A DNA stretch of 62,053 nucleotides, taken from assembly GCF_001418655.1 (NCBI RefSeq), contig NZ_LIQZ01000149.1, positions 1 to 62,053 on the forward strand, in the 5' to 3' direction. Of this stretch, positions 59,661 to 62,053 are shown piece by piece. Numbering within the stretch: position 1 is the first letter of the stretch; each line of letters opens with the position of its first letter. Both the position numbers and the translations under genes were made by a program. The notes below the pieces were generated by a model. The model worked only from the letters and a program-made list of their open reading frames with translations, was not told the DNA's origin and searched no databases. The DNA is from Streptomyces phaeochromogenes. GTDB lineage: Bacteria; Actinomycetota; Actinomycetes; Streptomycetales; Streptomycetaceae.

Positions 59661-61871
59661 ATGGATCTCGTGCCCGCGCTCGAAGAACCACTGAAGAAGG
59701 TGCTCGGACCCGCCACCGCGAAGGTGATGGCCGAGCACCTCGGCCTGCACACCGTCGGCGACCTCCTGCACCACTATCCCCGCAGGTACGAGGAGCGCGG
59801 CCAGCTCACCCACCTCGCCGACCTGCCCCTGGACGAGCACGCGACGGTGGTCGCCCAGGTCGCCGACGCCCGCCTGCTCACCTTCTCCTCGCCCAAGGCC
59901 CCCCGGGGCAAGGGCCAGCGCCTCGAAGTGACCATCACGGACGGCAGCGGCCAGCTCAAGCTGGTCTTCTTCGGCAACGGCGTGCACAAGCCCCACAAGG
60001 AGCTCCTGCCCGGCACCCGCGCGCTGTTCGCGGGCAAGGTCTCCGTCTTCAACCGCCGCCTCCAACTGGCCCACCCGGCGTACGAGCTGCTGCGCGGCGA
60101 CGACGTGACCGAGACGGTGGACACCTGGGCGGGCGCCCTCATCCCGCTCTATCCCGCCACCGCCAAGCTGGAGTCCTGGAAGATCGCCAAGGCGGTCCAG
60201 ACAGTGCTGCCGAGCGCCCAGGAGGCCACCGATCCGCTGCCCGAATCCCTGCGGGCCGGCCGCGGTCTGGTCCCGCTCCCCGAGGCCCTGCTGAAGATCC
60301 ACCGCCCGCACACCAAGGCGGACATCGAGGACGCCCGCTCCCGCCTCAAGTGGGACGAGGCCTTCGTCCTCCAGGTGGCCCTGGCCCGCCGCCGCCACGC
60401 GGACGCCCAACTGCCCGCCGTGGCCCGCAAACCCAAGAAGGACGGCCTGCTGTCCGCCTTCGACGCCAAGCTGCCCTTCACCCTCACCGAGGGCCAGCTG
60501 AAGGTCTCCAAGGAGATCTTCGACGACCTGGCCACGGAGCATCCGATGCACCGGCTCCTCCAGGGAGAGGTCGGAAGCGGGAAGACGATGGTGGCTCTGC
60601 GCGCCATGCTCGCCGTCGTCGACGCGGGCGGTCAGGCCGCGATGCTCGCGCCCACCGAGGTGCTCGCCCAGCAGCACCACCGGTCGATCACCGAGATGAT
60701 GGGGGAGCTGGCCGAGGGCGGCATGCTCGGTGGCGCCGAGCACTCCACCAAGGTGGTGCTGCTCACCGGGTCCATGGGGGCGGCCGGGCGGCGGCAGGCA
60801 CTGCTCGACCTGGTCACCGCCGAGGCCGGGATCGTCATCGGGACGCATGCCCTGATCGAGGACAAGGTGCAGTTCCACGACCTGGGCCTGGTCGTGGTGG
60901 ACGAGCAGCACCGGTTCGGCGTCGAGCAGCGGGACGCCCTGCGCGGCAAGGGCAAACAGCCCCCGCACCTCCTCGTGATGACCGCCACCCCGATCCCGCG
61001 CACGGTCGCCATGACCGTCTTCGGCGACCTGGAGACGTCCGTCCTGGACCAGCTCCCCGCCGGCCGCTCACCCATCGCCAGCCATGTCGTCCCGGCCGCG
61101 GACAAACCCCACTTCCTCTCGCGCGCGTGGGAGCGCGTGCGAGAGGAGGTGTCCAACGGCCATCAGGCGTACGTGGTCTGCCCGCGCATCGGCGACGAGG
61201 ACGACGACCCGAAGAAGTCCAAGAAGAAGCCGTCCCCGGAGGACGCCGCCGAGAAGCGCCCGCCCCTCGCCGTCCTCGACATCGCCGACCAGCTGGCCAA
61301 GGGCCCGCTCCAGGGCCTTAAGGTCGAGGTCCTGCACGGCCGTATGCCCCCGGACGACAAGGACGCCGTGATGCGCCGCTTCGCCGCGGGGGAGACGGAC
61401 GTGCTGGTCGCCACGACGGTCATCGAGGTCGGGGTGAACGTCCCGAACGCCACCGCGATGGTGATCATGGACGCCGACCGCTTCGGTGTCTCCCAGCTCC
61501 ACCAGCTGCGGGGCCGCGTCGGCCGTGGCTCCGCCGCGGGCCTCTGCCTCCTGGTCACCGAGATGGCCGAGGCCAGCCCGGCCCGCCAGCGGCTGACCGC
61601 GGTCGCCTCCACCCTCGACGGCTTCGAGCTCTCCCGCATCGACCTCGAACAGCGCCGCGAGGGCGACGTCCTCGGCCAAGCCCAGTCCGGCGCCCGCACC
61701 TCACTGCGGATGCTCGCGGTCATCGACGACGAGGAGATCATCGCCGAGGCCCGCGACGAGGCGACCGCGGTGGTCGCGTCCGACCCGGACCTGGAACACC
61801 TCCCCGGCCTGCGCACAGCCCTCCAGGCCCTGCTGGACGAGGAGAGGGAGCAGTACCTGGAGAAGGGCTGA
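59661..61871 (+). CDS. recG: ATP-dependent DNA helicase RecG
   Basis: A 736-residue helicase that remodels stalled forks and Holliday junctions. The N-terminal wedge/OB domain (LGLHTVGDLLHHYPRRYEER; VEVTITDG-like GQRLEVTITDGSGQLKLVFF) precedes a superfamily 2 motor: Walker A GEVGSGKT near residue 303, DEQH box near 414, TATPIPRT, and motifs V-VI in ATTVIEVGVNVPNATAMVI and QLRGRVGRG. An acidic/lysine insertion (DEDDDPKKSKKKPSPEDAAEKRPP) sits in the second motor lobe, as in other actinobacteria. ATG at 59661 matches homologue starts; an in-frame GTG lies five codons upstream. Confidence 0.95.
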   Translation: MDLVPALEEPLKKVLGPATAKVMAEHLGLHTVGDLLHHYPRRYEERGQLTHLADLPLDEHATVVAQVADARLLTFSSPKAPRGKGQRLEVTITDGSGQLKLVFFGNGVHKPHKELLPGTRALFAGKVSVFNRRLQLAHPAYELLRGDDVTETVDTWAGALIPLYPATAKLESWKIAKAVQTVLPSAQEATDPLPESLRAGRGLVPLPEALLKIHRPHTKADIEDARSRLKWDEAFVLQVALARRRHADAQLPAVARKPKKDGLLSAFDAKLPFTLTEGQLKVSKEIFDDLATEHPMHRLLQGEVGSGKTMVALRAMLAVVDAGGQAAMLAPTEVLAQQHHRSITEMMGELAEGGMLGGAEHSTKVVLLTGSMGAAGRRQALLDLVTAEAGIVIGTHALIEDKVQFHDLGLVVVDEQHRFGVEQRDALRGKGKQPPHLLVMTATPIPRTVAMTVFGDLETSVLDQLPAGRSPIASHVVPAADKPHFLSRAWERVREEVSNGHQAYVVCPRIGDEDDDPKKSKKKPSPEDAAEKRPPLAVLDIADQLAKGPLQGLKVEVLHGRMPPDDKDAVMRRFAAGETDVLVATTVIEVGVNVPNATAMVIMDADRFGVSQLHQLRGRVGRGSAAGLCLLVTEMAEASPARQRLTAVASTLDGFELSRIDLEQRREGDVLGQAQSGARTSLRMLAVIDDEEIIAEARDEATAVVASDPDLEHLPGLRTALQALLDEEREQYLEKG

Positions 61872-61918
61872 GGCAAGGCACGCCCCTTCGGCCGCGCCTC
61901 GATGGATGAGACCCCTTG

Positions 61919-61953
61919 GCCGCGCTCCCTCCGCCGCGCTCCCTCCGCCGCGC
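61919..61953 (+). repeat. Short tandem repeat behind recG
   Basis: About two and a half copies of a 14-base unit (CCGCGCTCCCTCCG) lie behind recG. The rest of 61872-62007 is C/G-rich low-complexity sequence without a gene. Confidence 0.6.
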
Positions 61954-62007
61954 TCCCGTGGCCGGGCTCCGGTGGCCGCGCCCGGAAGAGCCGCGGGGCC
62001 GCGCCCC

Positions 62008-62053
62008 AAAGGGCCGCGGGGCTGTGCCGATATGCGGCTCCGCCGCGTGGGCG
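62008..62053 (+). repeat. Interspersed Streptomyces repeat, second copy (cut by window end)
   Basis: It matches the copy at 54599-54643 in three blocks (GCGGGGCTGTG, ATATGCGGCT, CGCCGCGTGGGCG) and continues beyond the window. Confidence 0.7.

Overview
This 62 kb window is chromosomal DNA of a Streptomyces or very close relative. It is very GC-rich with strongly GC-biased third codon positions. It carries Streptomyces-specific families: conservons, the lysine-tailed histone-like protein HupS, NdgR, the acyl-CoA carboxylase epsilon subunit, and a trypsin of the S. griseus type. From about 20.9 kb to the end the gene order matches what I recall of the S. coelicolor SCO5535-SCO5566 core region; those locus numbers are from memory, not from a search.

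Left third (1-20.8 kb), accessory and secreted functions. A divergent pair encodes a GH30 glycosidase with a ricin-type lectin domain and a multidomain GH3 glucosidase, with a near-perfect 21-bp palindrome sitting on the GH3 promoter. Then come a glycine-tailed membrane protein, a secreted trypsin starting at TTG, a LuxR-type two-component pair divergent from a three-gene ABC transporter (one permease carries a lectin-like external domain), a GNAT-like protein, an MFS exporter, two small unknown genes, a YdeI-like protein, a YceI protein and a Tat-exported PL8 polysaccharide lyase preceded by a DasR-like half site.

Middle (20.8-40.7 kb). accB-accE is followed by two tandem conservons (cvnABCD sets, recalled as cvn10 and cvn1 of S. 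coelicolor), both on the minus strand. Each has sensor kinase-like CvnA, roadblock CvnB, DUF742 CvnC and GTPase-like CvnD. A small gene encoding a peptide with a duplicated ANPRRT motif diverges from the second conservon. Then FAH-family hydrolase-gltX, a large secreted protein, a HAD phosphatase and a Gln/Glu tRNA cluster.

Right third (40.7-62 kb), mostly housekeeping. ndgR diverges from leuCD; then hupS, cofC, plsC-like-gpsA, ddlA, a DUF3515 lipoprotein, a single-domain Lrp/AsnC protein, thiL-thiD, rpmB, a DAK/DegV-type kinase gene and recG. Between the last two lies an HSP90-TPR gene pair that I do not expect from the recalled S. coelicolor order. It is the most system-like insertion here.

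Non-coding highlights: several strong hairpin terminators, at least four families of interspersed Streptomyces repeats (one captured inside the gltX start), a 26-bp perfect palindrome at the thiD stop codon, and a recurring leaderless promoter layout (-10 hexamer six bases before the start codon). No insertion sequence, prophage or CRISPR array was seen.
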